DNA of 34,393 nucleotides from Lachnospiraceae bacterium (GTDB lineage Bacteria; Bacillota; Clostridia; Lachnospirales; Lachnospiraceae): NCBI GenBank assembly GCA_022797375.1, contig JAAWKM010000023.1, positions 1 to 34,393 of the forward strand, read 5' to 3'. Shown piece by piece: positions 24,982 to 34,296 of this stretch (position 1 is its first letter; each line of letters starts with the position of its first letter). The notes under the pieces were generated by a model. It saw only the letters and a program-made list of their open reading frames with translations, ran no database searches and was not told where the DNA came from. The position numbers and the translations under genes were made by a program.

Positions 24982-25734
24982 ATGAAAAAGAGGATGTTTG
25001 CTGCTGCACTTATAATATCTATGGTCTTAACAGGCTGTGCAAGTGTTCCTGAACTATCTGATGAGGATAACCAGATTATAAGCCAGTATATTGCAGGTGC
25101 AGTTTTAAACAATTCTGAACGGTATGGGTATTCATTTAATTATGATAAATCAGTTCTTGAACCTACACCAAAACCAACTCCAGTACCAACACTTGCACCA
25201 GCCCCAGAGCCAGAAAATACGCCAGGCAGCAGCGGGACACAAGGAAAGCCAGGTACAGGCAGCCAGGGAAACAGTGGCAGTACAGGAAATAACGGGGGAA
25301 CAGGCAGTGGTGTATCTGCTGCGAAGAGTGTAAGCCCTGGTGAGTTATACAATATTCCAGGAATAAGCATCAGTCCTTTGTCAGTTGTGACAAAGAAAGA
25401 TATAAGAACAAGTTTTTCATCTATTTCAGCAGATGAGGGAAAGAAACTTGTAATTGTTTCGTTTTTGATAAAAAATAATTCCAATAAGGCACAGAAGGCA
25501 GCATTTGTAAAGAAAAACATAAGTTATTCCATTACTATAGGAGGAAAAAGCTACGGCAATGCAATGCTTACAATTGCAGAAGGCGATTTGTCCAGTTTTA
25601 ATGAAAAGATAGCAGCAGGAGAAAAGAAAAAAGGAGTACTTATATTCCAGGCAGATTCATCTGTTAAAGTTAAAGATGTTGCAGTAAAGGCTGTGAAAGG
25701 AAATAAAGAAACAACTTTTAATATTAAGAAGTAA
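24982..25734 (+). CDS. Lipoprotein with DUF4352-like domain
   Basis: A 250-residue surface lipoprotein. The signal peptide ends in the lipobox LTGC at residues 16-19, so Cys19 would carry the lipid. Residues 50-110 are a Pro/Thr then Gly/Ser-rich spacer (PTPKPTPVPTLAPAPEPE, GTGSQGNSGSTGNNGG). The C-terminal 130 residues (KKLVIVSFLIKNNSNKAQKAAFVKKNISYSITIGGKSY ... GEKKKGVLIFQADSSV) look like the beta-sandwich DUF4352/telokin-like fold found in extracellular lipoproteins of Gram-positives. The specific function is unknown. A GGGGG run and AAAGGG lie before the ATG. It follows the kinase gene and might be a target or sensor partner; this is inference. Confidence 0.85.
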   Translation: MKKRMFAAALIISMVLTGCASVPELSDEDNQIISQYIAGAVLNNSERYGYSFNYDKSVLEPTPKPTPVPTLAPAPEPENTPGSSGTQGKPGTGSQGNSGSTGNNGGTGSGVSAAKSVSPGELYNIPGISISPLSVVTKKDIRTSFSSISADEGKKLVIVSFLIKNNSNKAQKAAFVKKNISYSITIGGKSYGNAMLTIAEGDLSSFNEKIAAGEKKKGVLIFQADSSVKVKDVAVKAVKGNKETTFNIKK

Positions 25735-25876
25735 TAAGAAAACATTATTTCTTAAAAGGATATTTCTTGAAGAAGGTTTTTCTGTAAAAGATATATCTTT
25801 ATATATGTTTATATATGCCGCGATGCGGCAGGATTATTGCCACTATTATGTGGTAAAATATTGGAGGTACGGACAT

Positions 25877-26791
25877 ATGGAAACAGGAATTTTATTAGAG
25901 AGTGGAACTAATGAACTGGAAATTCTGGAATTTAAAGTAGGCAATAACTATTATGGGATTAATGTTGCAAAGATACGTGAGATTATTTCATACCAGACAC
26001 CTACACCTATTCCGAATGCAGACCCAAGGATTGAAGGGATATTTATGCCAAGGGATGAAATTATTTCCATAATTGACCTGGCAGAAGTTATGCATCTTGA
26101 GAAGCCTGATAAAGTGTCAAATGATATGTACATAGTTACTAATTTTAACCAGCTTAATACAGCGTTCCATGTAAATGCGGTACTTGGTATACACAGGGTA
26201 TCATGGTCTGATATTGTTAAACCTGATTCAACTATTAATACTGCTGGAGAGGGCATGGCAACAGGTATTATCCGTATAGATAAGAAACTTATTATTATCC
26301 TTGATTTTGAGAAAATAGTATCTGAGATAAATCCAGAAACAGGGCTTAAGGTTTCAGATGTTGAACATATGAGGAACAGGACCCGTAATGAAAGTCCTAT
26401 TCTTATTGCAGAGGACTCAGCGCTTCTTAGCAAAATGATTGTGAACTGTCTTGAGCAGGCAGGTTATACTAATCTGGTAACAACTGATAACGGACAGGAG
26501 TGCTGGGATAAATTGCAGGAATACCTTGCAGAAGGTAATATTGATGATAAGGTTTCATGTATTATTACTGATATAGAAATGCCACAGATGGACGGACACA
26601 GGCTTACAAAGCTTGTTAAGGAACATGAAATGCTTAAACATATTCCACTGATAATTTTCTCATCACTTGTTAATGCAGAGATGAGGCGCAAAGGTGAGCA
26701 GCTTGGTGCAGATGCACAGTTGTCTAAACCTGAAATTGGCCAGTTAGTTAGTGCTATTGATAAACTTATAGGCAACATAACAGGGGCATAA
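25877..26791 (+). CDS. cheV: Chemotaxis coupling protein CheV
   Basis: CheV links chemoreceptors to CheA and adapts through phosphorylation. The 304-residue protein has an N-terminal CheW domain (residues 12-150: LEILEFKVGNNYYGINVAKIREII, DPRIEGIFMPRDEIISIIDLAEV) and a C-terminal receiver domain (175-295) with SPILIAEDSALL, the phospho-acceptor Asp in SCIITDIEMPQMDG, IIFSSLVN and the LSKPEI lysine. The start at 25877 has GGAGG upstream; the track's 25805 start adds an unlikely 24 residues. No other chemotaxis or flagellar gene is in the window, so it must work with a system elsewhere. Confidence 0.93.
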   Translation: METGILLESGTNELEILEFKVGNNYYGINVAKIREIISYQTPTPIPNADPRIEGIFMPRDEIISIIDLAEVMHLEKPDKVSNDMYIVTNFNQLNTAFHVNAVLGIHRVSWSDIVKPDSTINTAGEGMATGIIRIDKKLIIILDFEKIVSEINPETGLKVSDVEHMRNRTRNESPILIAEDSALLSKMIVNCLEQAGYTNLVTTDNGQECWDKLQEYLAEGNIDDKVSCIITDIEMPQMDGHRLTKLVKEHEMLKHIPLIIFSSLVNAEMRRKGEQLGADAQLSKPEIGQLVSAIDKLIGNITGA

Positions 26792-26863
26792 AACATAGTA
26801 TATGCAGGATATTTGCAGTTTCATGTATGCAGGCATTAATTTATAAGGGAGATTGAACGGGAA

Positions 26864-28609
26864 TTGAGTGAGGAAAAAGATTTAGACCAGATAGAAAATG
26901 ACGGCTCTGGCAGTGACGATGGCTTTGGAGGCCTGGAAGATTTTGTAGAACTTGATGATTTACAGAACCTTGAGGGGCTTGGTGATTTAAGTGGTCTTGG
27001 TGATATCAGTGATTTAGGAGGTTTATCAGACCTGCAGGATATTTCTGGTGAACCGCCAGGTTTAGATGATTTAGATGTTAATATAGATATCCCACTTCCA
27101 GTTATGGAAGAAGCAGGACAGGAAGAGTATAACAAGGAAGCGGAAACTGATGCGGAAGCTGTTACAGAACTGCCTGTGCAGGAAGAAGAGGAAGAAACAG
27201 ATATCCCAGTAGCAGATGTCCCATTAGCGGAAACAGTGCTGGCAGAGCCTGGAGAGCCAGAGGAACTGGAAGAACCAGACATTGAAGATGGGATTCCAGG
27301 ACTGGATGATGACGGTGCCGGGCTGGGTAGTACAGATGATGAAGATATTACAGAAGAAATAGAAGAGCCATATGGGCTGGATATGGATATACCAGGCATT
27401 GGAGAGGAAACTATACCAGAAGAAACTGACACAGGTATATTAGAAGAAGAACCTTTAAGTATAGATGCAGATAGTGAAGAAGAGCCCCTTTTAGATGACA
27501 TTGCACTTGATGCTGGTGAAGAAATGGTGCCATTGGAAGAAGAAGCAGAAATGCATCCAGAAGAAGCTGGCAGTGCAGATGATAGTGGTGGTGAAATTGA
27601 TTCTATGCTTGACGGGCTGTTAGATAGCCTGGATATAAATGGTTCACTTGATGAGGAAGAAGTTCCAGCAGGCAGTTCCAGTGGAGAAGACACTGGTGAC
27701 GGGCTTGATGGCATGTTAGACAGCCTTGGGATGCAAGGTGCTGCAGTGGCGGGTGTTATGTCTGGGGAAGCAGCAGAAGCACAACAAGAGGAAACAGAGG
27801 AAAAAGAAAAGAAACCTGGTTTCTTAAAGCGTGTATTTGGCAATGTTGTAACAGATGAAATTGCTGAAGCGGAACGTAAGGCAAAAGAGGAAGAAGAAGA
27901 ACAGGCAGCTTTAAAAGCAGAAGAAGAAGCCAAAGCAAAAGAGGAAAAGGAAGCTAAAAAAGCTGCTGCTGCTGAAGCAAAAGCGGCTAAGAAAGCAGCC
28001 AAGGCGGCCAAGAAGGCTGAAAAAGATGAACAAAAAGCAGCTAAAAAGGCTGAAAAACAGGCTAAAAAGGAAGCTGAAAAAGAAGCAGAAGAACAAGAAG
28101 TAGTTGGCAAGCTTAATAAAGCAGGTGTTATAATTGTAGTAGCAGGGTCTGCTTTACTTCTTGCGGGCGTAATCGTTGGGACAAATATATTTGGATACAG
28201 TGCCAGCAAGGCGGAGGCAGAGAGGTATTTTACATTACAAAAGTACAGTGATGCTTATAATGAAGCCAGGGGGACTAAAATGAAAGATAAAGACCCTGAG
28301 CTGTATGATAAGATAATTACTGTAATGAAAGTACAACAGTCCATTGATTCATATAGCAGTTATGCTGTAATGAAATATTATCCTGATGCACTGGATTCAT
28401 TATTACGTGGATTACAAAAATATGATGAGAATATAGATATGGCACTGGATTTGGAGATTGAAGGTGATATGAAAGTATGTAAAAACAGGATATTAAGCAT
28501 ACTTAAGGATGAATTCAGCCTGTCAGAACAGGAAGCCTATGACATACTAAGCCTTGATGCTGAGGCATATACAAGAAAAGTAGTGGGCATTGCAAAGAAG
28601 AAAATTTAA
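26864..28609 (+). CDS. Large acidic single-pass membrane protein
   Basis: A 581-residue protein of unknown function in four parts. Residues 1-300 are extremely acidic, opening with Leu/Gly/Asp repeats (LDDLQNLEGLGDLSGLGDISDLGGL). Residues about 315-410 are a Lys/Ala/Glu helix (KKAAKAAKKAEKDEQKAAKKAEKQ), probably a single alpha-helix or coiled coil. One membrane helix follows at about 418-440 (AGVIIVVAGSALLLAGVIVG), then a 140-residue extracellular helical domain. The acidic and basic segments could interact. The start is TTG 26864 with a weak AACGGGA site, so it is uncertain. It follows cheV by 72 bases and may be co-transcribed. Confidence 0.8.
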   Translation: MSEEKDLDQIENDGSGSDDGFGGLEDFVELDDLQNLEGLGDLSGLGDISDLGGLSDLQDISGEPPGLDDLDVNIDIPLPVMEEAGQEEYNKEAETDAEAVTELPVQEEEEETDIPVADVPLAETVLAEPGEPEELEEPDIEDGIPGLDDDGAGLGSTDDEDITEEIEEPYGLDMDIPGIGEETIPEETDTGILEEEPLSIDADSEEEPLLDDIALDAGEEMVPLEEEAEMHPEEAGSADDSGGEIDSMLDGLLDSLDINGSLDEEEVPAGSSSGEDTGDGLDGMLDSLGMQGAAVAGVMSGEAAEAQQEETEEKEKKPGFLKRVFGNVVTDEIAEAERKAKEEEEEQAALKAEEEAKAKEEKEAKKAAAAEAKAAKKAAKAAKKAEKDEQKAAKKAEKQAKKEAEKEAEEQEVVGKLNKAGVIIVVAGSALLLAGVIVGTNIFGYSASKAEAERYFTLQKYSDAYNEARGTKMKDKDPELYDKIITVMKVQQSIDSYSSYAVMKYYPDALDSLLRGLQKYDENIDMALDLEIEGDMKVCKNRILSILKDEFSLSEQEAYDILSLDAEAYTRKVVGIAKKKI

Positions 28610-28615
28610 CTTTAT

Positions 28616-28655
28616 CAAGCAAGGAGCATAGCAGGCTGGGAATATCTGCCTGGCT
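28616..28655 (+). terminator. First terminator after the acidic membrane protein
   Basis: An AGCAAG/CTTGCT outer stem with CAGGC/GCCTG inside is followed by TTTTA. It is imperfect. Confidence 0.5.
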
Positions 28656-28673
28656 TGCTTTTAGTAAGATTAC

Positions 28674-28710
28674 AGCCCGCCGTTAATTAACCGGCGGGCT
28701 TTTTCTCTTT
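28674..28710 (+). terminator. Strong terminator before hisH
   Basis: A perfect 9-bp stem AGCCCGCCG/CGGCGGGCT with loop TTAATTAAC is followed by TTTTCTCTTT. Confidence 0.92.
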
Positions 28711-28772
28711 ATAGGAACAGGTTATCTGTTTAAAATGTCCTGCTGTTTATGGAAAATGGATTGGAGGAATAT

Positions 28773-29378
28773 ATGATAGCAATAGTTGACTATGATGCAG
28801 GAAACCTTAAAAGTGTAGAAAAAGCGGTTGTGCATTTAGGAAGCAAATGTATAACTACAAGAGTGCCAGATGAAATCTACAATGCAGATAAGGTTATACT
28901 GCCGGGTGTTGGTGCATTTGGTGATGCAATGGAAAAACTTGCAAAGTATGGCCTTATAGAAGTCCTTAGGAAAACTGCATCAGATAATAAGCCGTTTTTT
29001 GGAATTTGTCTTGGTTTACAGCTTATGTTTGAAGCCAGTGATGAAATGCCAGGCACAGAGGGGCTTGGCATACTAAAAGGTAAAATCCATGCAATTCCTC
29101 CAAAAGAAGGTTATAAAATACCACATATGGGCTGGAACTCAATATCTGTAAAAAATGGAAGCCGTTTATTTAAGAATGTACCAGATAATTCATATGTATA
29201 TTTTGTACATTCATATTATCTTAAAGCAGATTTTGAAGAAGATGTAGCTGCTACTACAGAATATATTACACATATCCATGCTGCTGCAGAACATGGCAAT
29301 ATATTTGCATGCCAGTTCCATCCAGAAAAAAGTGGTGATACAGGTCTCCAGATATTGAAAAATTTCTGTGATTTATAA
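28773..29378 (+). CDS. hisH: Imidazole glycerol phosphate synthase, glutaminase subunit
   Basis: HisH splits glutamine and channels ammonia to HisF in histidine synthesis. The 201-residue class I glutamine amidotransferase has IVDYDAGNLKSVEKA at the N-terminus, ILPGVGAFGDAM (the oxyanion PGVG), catalytic Cys79 in FFGICLGLQLMFEAS, and the His/Glu pair in CQFHPEKSG. The start at 28773 has GGAGG upstream; the track start at 28749 adds eight residues before MIAIVDYD. It is followed after 18 bases by hisF. The rest of the histidine operon is not in the window. Confidence 0.96.
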   Translation: MIAIVDYDAGNLKSVEKAVVHLGSKCITTRVPDEIYNADKVILPGVGAFGDAMEKLAKYGLIEVLRKTASDNKPFFGICLGLQLMFEASDEMPGTEGLGILKGKIHAIPPKEGYKIPHMGWNSISVKNGSRLFKNVPDNSYVYFVHSYYLKADFEEDVAATTEYITHIHAAAEHGNIFACQFHPEKSGDTGLQILKNFCDL

Positions 29379-29396
29379 TTTGGATAAGGGGGAAAT

Positions 29397-30158
29397 ATGT
29401 TTACAAAAAGAATTATACCTTGCCTTGATGTTAATAACGGGCGTGTAGTAAAGGGCGTAAACTTTGTAGATTTAAAAGATGCGGGCGACCCTGTTACAGT
29501 TGGTGCTGCTTATGGAATGGCAGGTGCAGATGAACTTGTATTTCTGGATATTACGGCTTCATCAGATGCAAGGGCAACTAAAATTGATATGGTACGCCGT
29601 GTGGCAGAAACGGTATTTATACCATTTACAGTTGGTGGTGGTATAAGGACTGTAGAGGATTTTAAACTTATATTAAGAGAAGGTGCAGACAAAATTGCCG
29701 TTAATTCAGCTGCAATACAAAATCCCGCACTTATATCAGAAGCAGCAGAAAAGTTTGGCAGCCAGTGTGTTGTAGTTGCCATAGATGCTAAAAGGCGTGA
29801 AGACAGCAGTGGCTGGAATATATATAAAAATGGCGGCAGGATAGATATGGGCATTGATGCTATAGAATGGGCAATGGAAGCAGACAGGCTTGGCGCTGGT
29901 GAGATACTTCTTACAAGCATGGATTGTGATGGCACGAAAAATGGTTATGATATAGAACTTACAAGGACTGTATCAGATAACGTTTCTATTCCTGTTATAG
30001 CATCGGGCGGGGCAGGAAAACTTGAACACTTTAAAGAGGCATTTACAAAAGGGAAAGCTGATGCAGTTCTTGCAGCATCACTTTTCCACTATAAGGAACT
30101 TGAAATCAGTGAAGTGAAAGAATACCTTGACAGAGAGGGAATAAGCGTAAGAAGATAA
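29397..30158 (+). CDS. hisF: Imidazole glycerol phosphate synthase, cyclase subunit
   Basis: HisF uses ammonia from HisH to turn PRFAR into imidazole glycerol phosphate and AICAR. The 253-residue TIM barrel is complete: [18 protein letters not shown] with catalytic Asp11, [60 protein letters not shown] with the second catalytic Asp, and [21 protein letters not shown] lies seven bases before the ATG. It is translated with hisH as a two-gene unit. Confidence 0.97.
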   Translation: MFTKRIIPCLDVNNGRVVKGVNFVDLKDAGDPVTVGAAYGMAGADELVFLDITASSDARATKIDMVRRVAETVFIPFTVGGGIRTVEDFKLILREGADKIAVNSAAIQNPALISEAAEKFGSQCVVVAIDAKRREDSSGWNIYKNGGRIDMGIDAIEWAMEADRLGAGEILLTSMDCDGTKNGYDIELTRTVSDNVSIPVIASGGAGKLEHFKEAFTKGKADAVLAASLFHYKELEISEVKEYLDREGISVRR

Positions 30159-30202
30159 TTAAAGAATAATTAAGGTACAAAACCAGCAAGGGAGGAGATT
30201 TT

Positions 30203-30880
30203 ATGTCAATGATACAGAATGACTGGCTTGATGCAATCCAGCCAGAATTTTCAAAACCTTATTATAAGGAGCTTTTTGAGTTTGTAAAGGATGAATACAG
30301 TAAGACAGTGGTATATCCGCCTGCGGATGATATATTTAACGCATTTCATTTTACACCTCTTTCATCTGTAAAGGTGTTAATTCTAGGACAGGACCCATAC
30401 CATAATGTACACCAGGCACATGGACTATGTTTCTCTGTACTGCCAGACCAGCCAGATATACCACCATCACTACAGAATATTTATAAAGAGATACATGAAG
30501 ATATAGGATGTTATATACCTAATAACGGTTATCTTAAAAAATGGGCGAACCAGGGTGTACTTATGTTAAATACGGTACTTACAGTAAGGGCCCACCAGGC
30601 TAATTCACACCAGGGCAAAGGATGGGAGAAATTTACAGATGCCGTAATACAGGCTGTAAATGCGCAGGACAGGCCAATTGTTTACCTGCTCTGGGGCAAA
30701 CCAGCACAAAGCAAAATCCCAATGCTTACAAATCCTAAGCATCTTATATTAAAGGCACCACATCCAAGCCCGTTATCTGCATTCAGAGGTTTCTTTGGGT
30801 GCAAACATTTCAGCCAGACAAATGAATTCCTTAAAGAAAATGGTATTGAGCCAATAGACTGGCAGATTGAAAATGTATAA
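30203..30880 (+). CDS. ung: Uracil-DNA glycosylase, family 1
   Basis: Ung removes uracil from DNA to start base excision repair. The 225-residue protein has the water-activating motif LGQDPYHNVHQAHGL (Asp64), the FSV stacking segment, LLWGKPAQ, and the Leu-intercalation loop APHPSPLSAFRGFFGCKHF. GGAGGAG lies six bases before the ATG. It sits 45 bases after hisF and 37 before the FtsA-like gene with no terminator seen, so the genes may share a transcript. Confidence 0.96.
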   Translation: MSMIQNDWLDAIQPEFSKPYYKELFEFVKDEYSKTVVYPPADDIFNAFHFTPLSSVKVLILGQDPYHNVHQAHGLCFSVLPDQPDIPPSLQNIYKEIHEDIGCYIPNNGYLKKWANQGVLMLNTVLTVRAHQANSHQGKGWEKFTDAVIQAVNAQDRPIVYLLWGKPAQSKIPMLTNPKHLILKAPHPSPLSAFRGFFGCKHFSQTNEFLKENGIEPIDWQIENV

Positions 30881-30916
30881 AACATGGTAAATGTATTGAT
30901 ATAAATGGAGGTTCTG

Positions 30917-33157
30917 ATGGCAGATAATTCCAGACAGACAGTAAAAGTAAATATGGAAGGTGTTCCAGAACAACTGGTATTCGGACTGGATATCGGCACA
31001 AGAAGCATAGTTGGGACTGTTGGTTTTAAAAGCAGCACAAACGGCTTTGTAGTAGTTGCACAGGTATGTAAAGAGCACCAGACAAGGGCAATGCTTGACG
31101 GACAGATACATGATATAGGCAAAGTTGCTTTAACAATAGAAGAAGTGCACAAGAAACTTGAAGACATGACTGGCAGAAGATTTAAGGATGTATGCATTGC
31201 AGCTGCCGGGCGTGTGCTTAAGACTGTTGAGGCAGAGTCACAGATGGTTTTCCAGTCAGACACAGTAATTACAAGTGAACATATATATACACTTGATATG
31301 CTTGGAATTGAAAATGCATACAGCATATTGCGTGATGAGAAGAAAACTGATGATATAAGGTTTTATTGTGTAGGTTATTCAGTTAAGCGTTATTACCAGA
31401 ATGATTATATTATTTCAAATCTTGAAGGCCATAAAGCAATGTCAATAAAAGCAGAACTTATTGCCACATTTCTGCCAAATGAAGTAGTAGATGGGCTGTA
31501 TGCTGCAGTAGAACGTGCAGGGCTTTATGTTGCTAACCTGACACTTGAGCCTATTGCTGCAATAAATGTTGCAATACCTGAGAAGTTCAGGCTGCTTAAT
31601 ATTGCACTTGTTGATGTTGGCGCAGGTACTTCTGATATATCCATAACCAAAGATGGAAGCATAATAGCGTATGGAATGATTCCGTCTGCTGGTGATGAAT
31701 TTACAGAATGCATTGCCAAACATTACCTTACAGATTTTAATGAGGCAGATAAGCTAAAGTGCGCCAGTACAATAAACACAGAAGTCGAATTTTATGATAT
31801 AATGGGACTTCCCCAGAGGGTTTCTTCTGAGGAAATAGCGGATGTTGTAGAAGAAGCTGTTAAAAGTACAACAAAAAGCATTGCAGATAAGATTATGGAA
31901 CTTAATGGTGGCAAATCTTCAAGTGCTGTATTTGTTGTTGGCGGTGGCGGCAAGATTAAAGGTTTTACAGAAAGCCTTGCGGAATACCTTGGGCTGCAGA
32001 AGGAAAGGGTTGCACTGCGTGGCTCAGAAGTACTTGGCAATGTAGAATTTATGCAGGATGATATTAAAGTAGATTCACTGTTAGTAACACCTGTAGGAAT
32101 ATGCCTTAACTATTATGAGCAGCGCAATAATTTTATATTTGTAACAGTAAATGGAGAGCGTATTAAGCTTTATGACAACAGTAAGCTGACAATTATGGAT
32201 GCTGCTATACAGATGGGATTTCCAAACGTTGATTTATTTCCTAAACGTGGCAAAACCCTTATATATTTTGTTAATGGTGAGAAACGTATGCTGCGTGGTT
32301 CAGAAGGCGAAGCAGCAATAGTCAGGCTGAATGGACGCCAGACAGGTATGAGTACCTCTCTTGAACAAAATTCCAAGATTGATATTATACCATCTACGCG
32401 TGGTTCTGATGCTGTGCTTGAAATCAGCAGTCTGCCAGAATATAGTTCCAGCATGAATATAATATTTAATGGAAAAGAAATAACATGTCCACGTTTTGTA
32501 ACAGTAAATGGTGAACTTGTATCAGGTTTTTATGAAGTCCAGGATTTAGACCGTATAGAAATACTTGGCTATTATACGCTTGAACAGGTGCTTGAATTTA
32601 TGGATATCATTTACAGGGGCAAAGTATATGTAAATAATGTAATTGCGCCTATGGATACAAAAGTATATGATAATTTTTCGATTATATGTGAAATTATGAA
32701 AGAAGAGCCAAATTATACAGAACTTATGGAAAAATATGGAGAAGGACAGTTCCCGGTTACAAGTGATTTGCTATATAAAGAAGATGAAAAAGATTTAAAA
32801 GAGGCAGAATGGGAAGTTCCAGAACCACAGGAGGAACCATTATATAAGGAAGAATATATACCAGACAGTGAGGATATTGCAGGTTCCGCAATTAGTACAC
32901 AGGATATGCCCGTCCCTGCAGCAGGGAGTACAGAAGAAGATTTAACAGATAGTGTAAATATAATTGTAAACGGAGACCCAGTTGTACTAGAGGGCAAGCA
33001 GAAATATATACTGGTTGATGTCCTTGATTTTTACCCCGTTGATACTTCAGTAGCACATGGTGACCATCTTGAAACATCTGTAAACGGGATGGCTTGTGAT
33101 TTCACAATGCCTGTAAAAAGTGGTGATGTTGTCAGGATTGAGTGGGTAGAAAGGTAA
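30917..33157 (+). CDS. FtsA-like ATPase with beta-grasp-like C-terminal repeats
   Basis: A 746-residue actin-fold protein. Residues 15-395 have the FtsA layout: LVFGLDIGTRSIVGTVG (phosphate 1), LLNIALVDVGAGTSDISI (phosphate 2), and SAVFVVGGGGKIKGFTESLAEYLGL (adenosine loop). The remaining 350 residues are unlike FtsA. Short strands of the form xVNGxxxxL recur (FVTVNGERIKLY, IYFVNGEKRML, IIFNGKEITC, VNIIVNGDPVVLEG), suggesting several ubiquitin-like or SLBB-like beta-grasp units, with an acidic linker at about 630-670. FtsA's C-terminal membrane helix is not seen. The start at 30917 has GGAGG upstream. The role is unknown, perhaps a cell-envelope or pilus-type scaffold ATPase. Confidence 0.82.
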   Translation: MADNSRQTVKVNMEGVPEQLVFGLDIGTRSIVGTVGFKSSTNGFVVVAQVCKEHQTRAMLDGQIHDIGKVALTIEEVHKKLEDMTGRRFKDVCIAAAGRVLKTVEAESQMVFQSDTVITSEHIYTLDMLGIENAYSILRDEKKTDDIRFYCVGYSVKRYYQNDYIISNLEGHKAMSIKAELIATFLPNEVVDGLYAAVERAGLYVANLTLEPIAAINVAIPEKFRLLNIALVDVGAGTSDISITKDGSIIAYGMIPSAGDEFTECIAKHYLTDFNEADKLKCASTINTEVEFYDIMGLPQRVSSEEIADVVEEAVKSTTKSIADKIMELNGGKSSSAVFVVGGGGKIKGFTESLAEYLGLQKERVALRGSEVLGNVEFMQDDIKVDSLLVTPVGICLNYYEQRNNFIFVTVNGERIKLYDNSKLTIMDAAIQMGFPNVDLFPKRGKTLIYFVNGEKRMLRGSEGEAAIVRLNGRQTGMSTSLEQNSKIDIIPSTRGSDAVLEISSLPEYSSSMNIIFNGKEITCPRFVTVNGELVSGFYEVQDLDRIEILGYYTLEQVLEFMDIIYRGKVYVNNVIAPMDTKVYDNFSIICEIMKEEPNYTELMEKYGEGQFPVTSDLLYKEDEKDLKEAEWEVPEPQEEPLYKEEYIPDSEDIAGSAISTQDMPVPAAGSTEEDLTDSVNIIVNGDPVVLEGKQKYILVDVLDFYPVDTSVAHGDHLETSVNGMACDFTMPVKSGDVVRIEWVER

Positions 33158-33166
33158 TGGCATATT

Positions 33167-33964
33167 ATGAGAGTCTGTAGTATTGCAAGCGGAAGCAGTG
33201 GGAATTGTATTTACATAGGGGATAAAGATACAAATATACTTATTGATGCAGGAATAAGCCGTAAAAGGATTGCAGAAGGGCTGTCAGCAATAGGGGTAAG
33301 GCCGCAGGAACTTGACGGCATATTTATTACCCATGAACATTCTGACCATATACAAGGTGTCAGTATGATGGTGAAGATGTTTGATACTCCTGTTTATGCG
33401 ACAGGAGCTACACTTGATTTTATCAGGAGTAAAGATAAAAAGGGTATAATATCTATGAATCATTTGTATGAAGTGCATCCTGATGAATGTATCAGGCTTA
33501 AAAATATGGACATAATGCCATTTTCAATGTCACATGATGCTGCTGACCCTGTATGCTATACTGCCAGTGCCAGTGGTTATAAAGCGGGGGTAGCTACAGA
33601 CCTTGGCATTTATGATGATTATATTGCCAGCCATCTTGCAGGAAGTGATATTTTAATGCTTGAAGCAAACCATGACATAAGTATGCTTGAATCAGGAAAA
33701 TATCCATATAACCTGAAATGCAGGATACTTGGCAGTAAAGGGCATCTTTCTAATGAAGATTCTGGCAGGCTTTTATGCAAGCTGCTTTGCAAGAGGCTTA
33801 AATATGTATTTCTTGCACATCTTTCCAAAGAGAATAATTATCCTGAGCTGGCATACCAGGCAGTAAAATGCCAGATTTGGGAAGACCTTGGAATAAATGA
33901 ACTGCCTTTCCAGATGTCAGTTGCAAAAAGGGATGTACCTTCTGCACTAATAAATTTAGATTAA
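33167..33964 (+). CDS. MBL-fold hydrolase, YycJ/WalJ type
   Basis: This 265-residue metallo-beta-lactamase fold protein opens with VCSIASGSSGNCIYIG, then has ILIDAGISRKRI, the metal motif FITHEHSDHIQG, SMSHDA, GVATDLG, LMLEANHD, LGSKGHLSNEDS and VFLAHLSKENN. This is the YycJ/WalJ pattern, a putative exonuclease linked to the WalRK cell-wall regulator in Bacilli. Here no walRK genes are near. It starts nine bases after the FtsA-like stop, so the two are co-transcribed. The ribosome site is weak, suggesting coupling. Confidence 0.92.
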   Translation: MRVCSIASGSSGNCIYIGDKDTNILIDAGISRKRIAEGLSAIGVRPQELDGIFITHEHSDHIQGVSMMVKMFDTPVYATGATLDFIRSKDKKGIISMNHLYEVHPDECIRLKNMDIMPFSMSHDAADPVCYTASASGYKAGVATDLGIYDDYIASHLAGSDILMLEANHDISMLESGKYPYNLKCRILGSKGHLSNEDSGRLLCKLLCKRLKYVFLAHLSKENNYPELAYQAVKCQIWEDLGINELPFQMSVAKRDVPSALINLD

Positions 33965-34011
33965 AATTCATAAAGCCAGCCATAAAGTGGCGGAACGGGG
34001 GATTATTGATA

Positions 34012-34284
34012 ATGAAAAAAACAGTAGTGACAGTAGTAGGAAAAGACAGTGTAGGAATTATTGCAAAAGTTTGCACATATCTGGCAAATAATAGTGTTAA
34101 TATACTTGATATTTCCCAGACAATAGTTGATGGCTTCTTTAATATGATGATGATAGTTGATATTGCAGTATGTTCTAAGGATTTTGAAACATTCAGCCAT
34201 GAACTTGAACAGATTGGCGGGGAGATGAATTGCATAATTAAGGCACAGCGTGAGGATATATTTGACAGTATGCACCGTTTATAA
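34012..34284 (+). CDS. ACT domain protein (UPF0237)
   Basis: A 90-residue stand-alone ACT domain: KTVVTVVGKDSVGIIAKVCTYLANNSVNILDISQTIVDGFFNMMMIVDI. This matches the UPF0237 family, small putative amino-acid-binding regulators whose gene normally precedes a PFL/DUF711 (UPF0210) gene. The window ends 109 bases later, so that partner would lie just outside. The start at 34012 has CGGGGGA upstream; the TTG at 34006 is less likely. Confidence 0.9.
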   Translation: MKKTVVTVVGKDSVGIIAKVCTYLANNSVNILDISQTIVDGFFNMMMIVDIAVCSKDFETFSHELEQIGGEMNCIIKAQREDIFDSMHRL

Positions 34285-34296
34285 TTGAGGGGATAT

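Noticed and set aside
26836-28209. 457-codon minus-strand open frame
   Set aside because: It is the antisense shadow of the acidic protein: GAA/GAT/GCA codons read backwards give Ser/Pro/Ala strings. No ribosome site or plausible domain.
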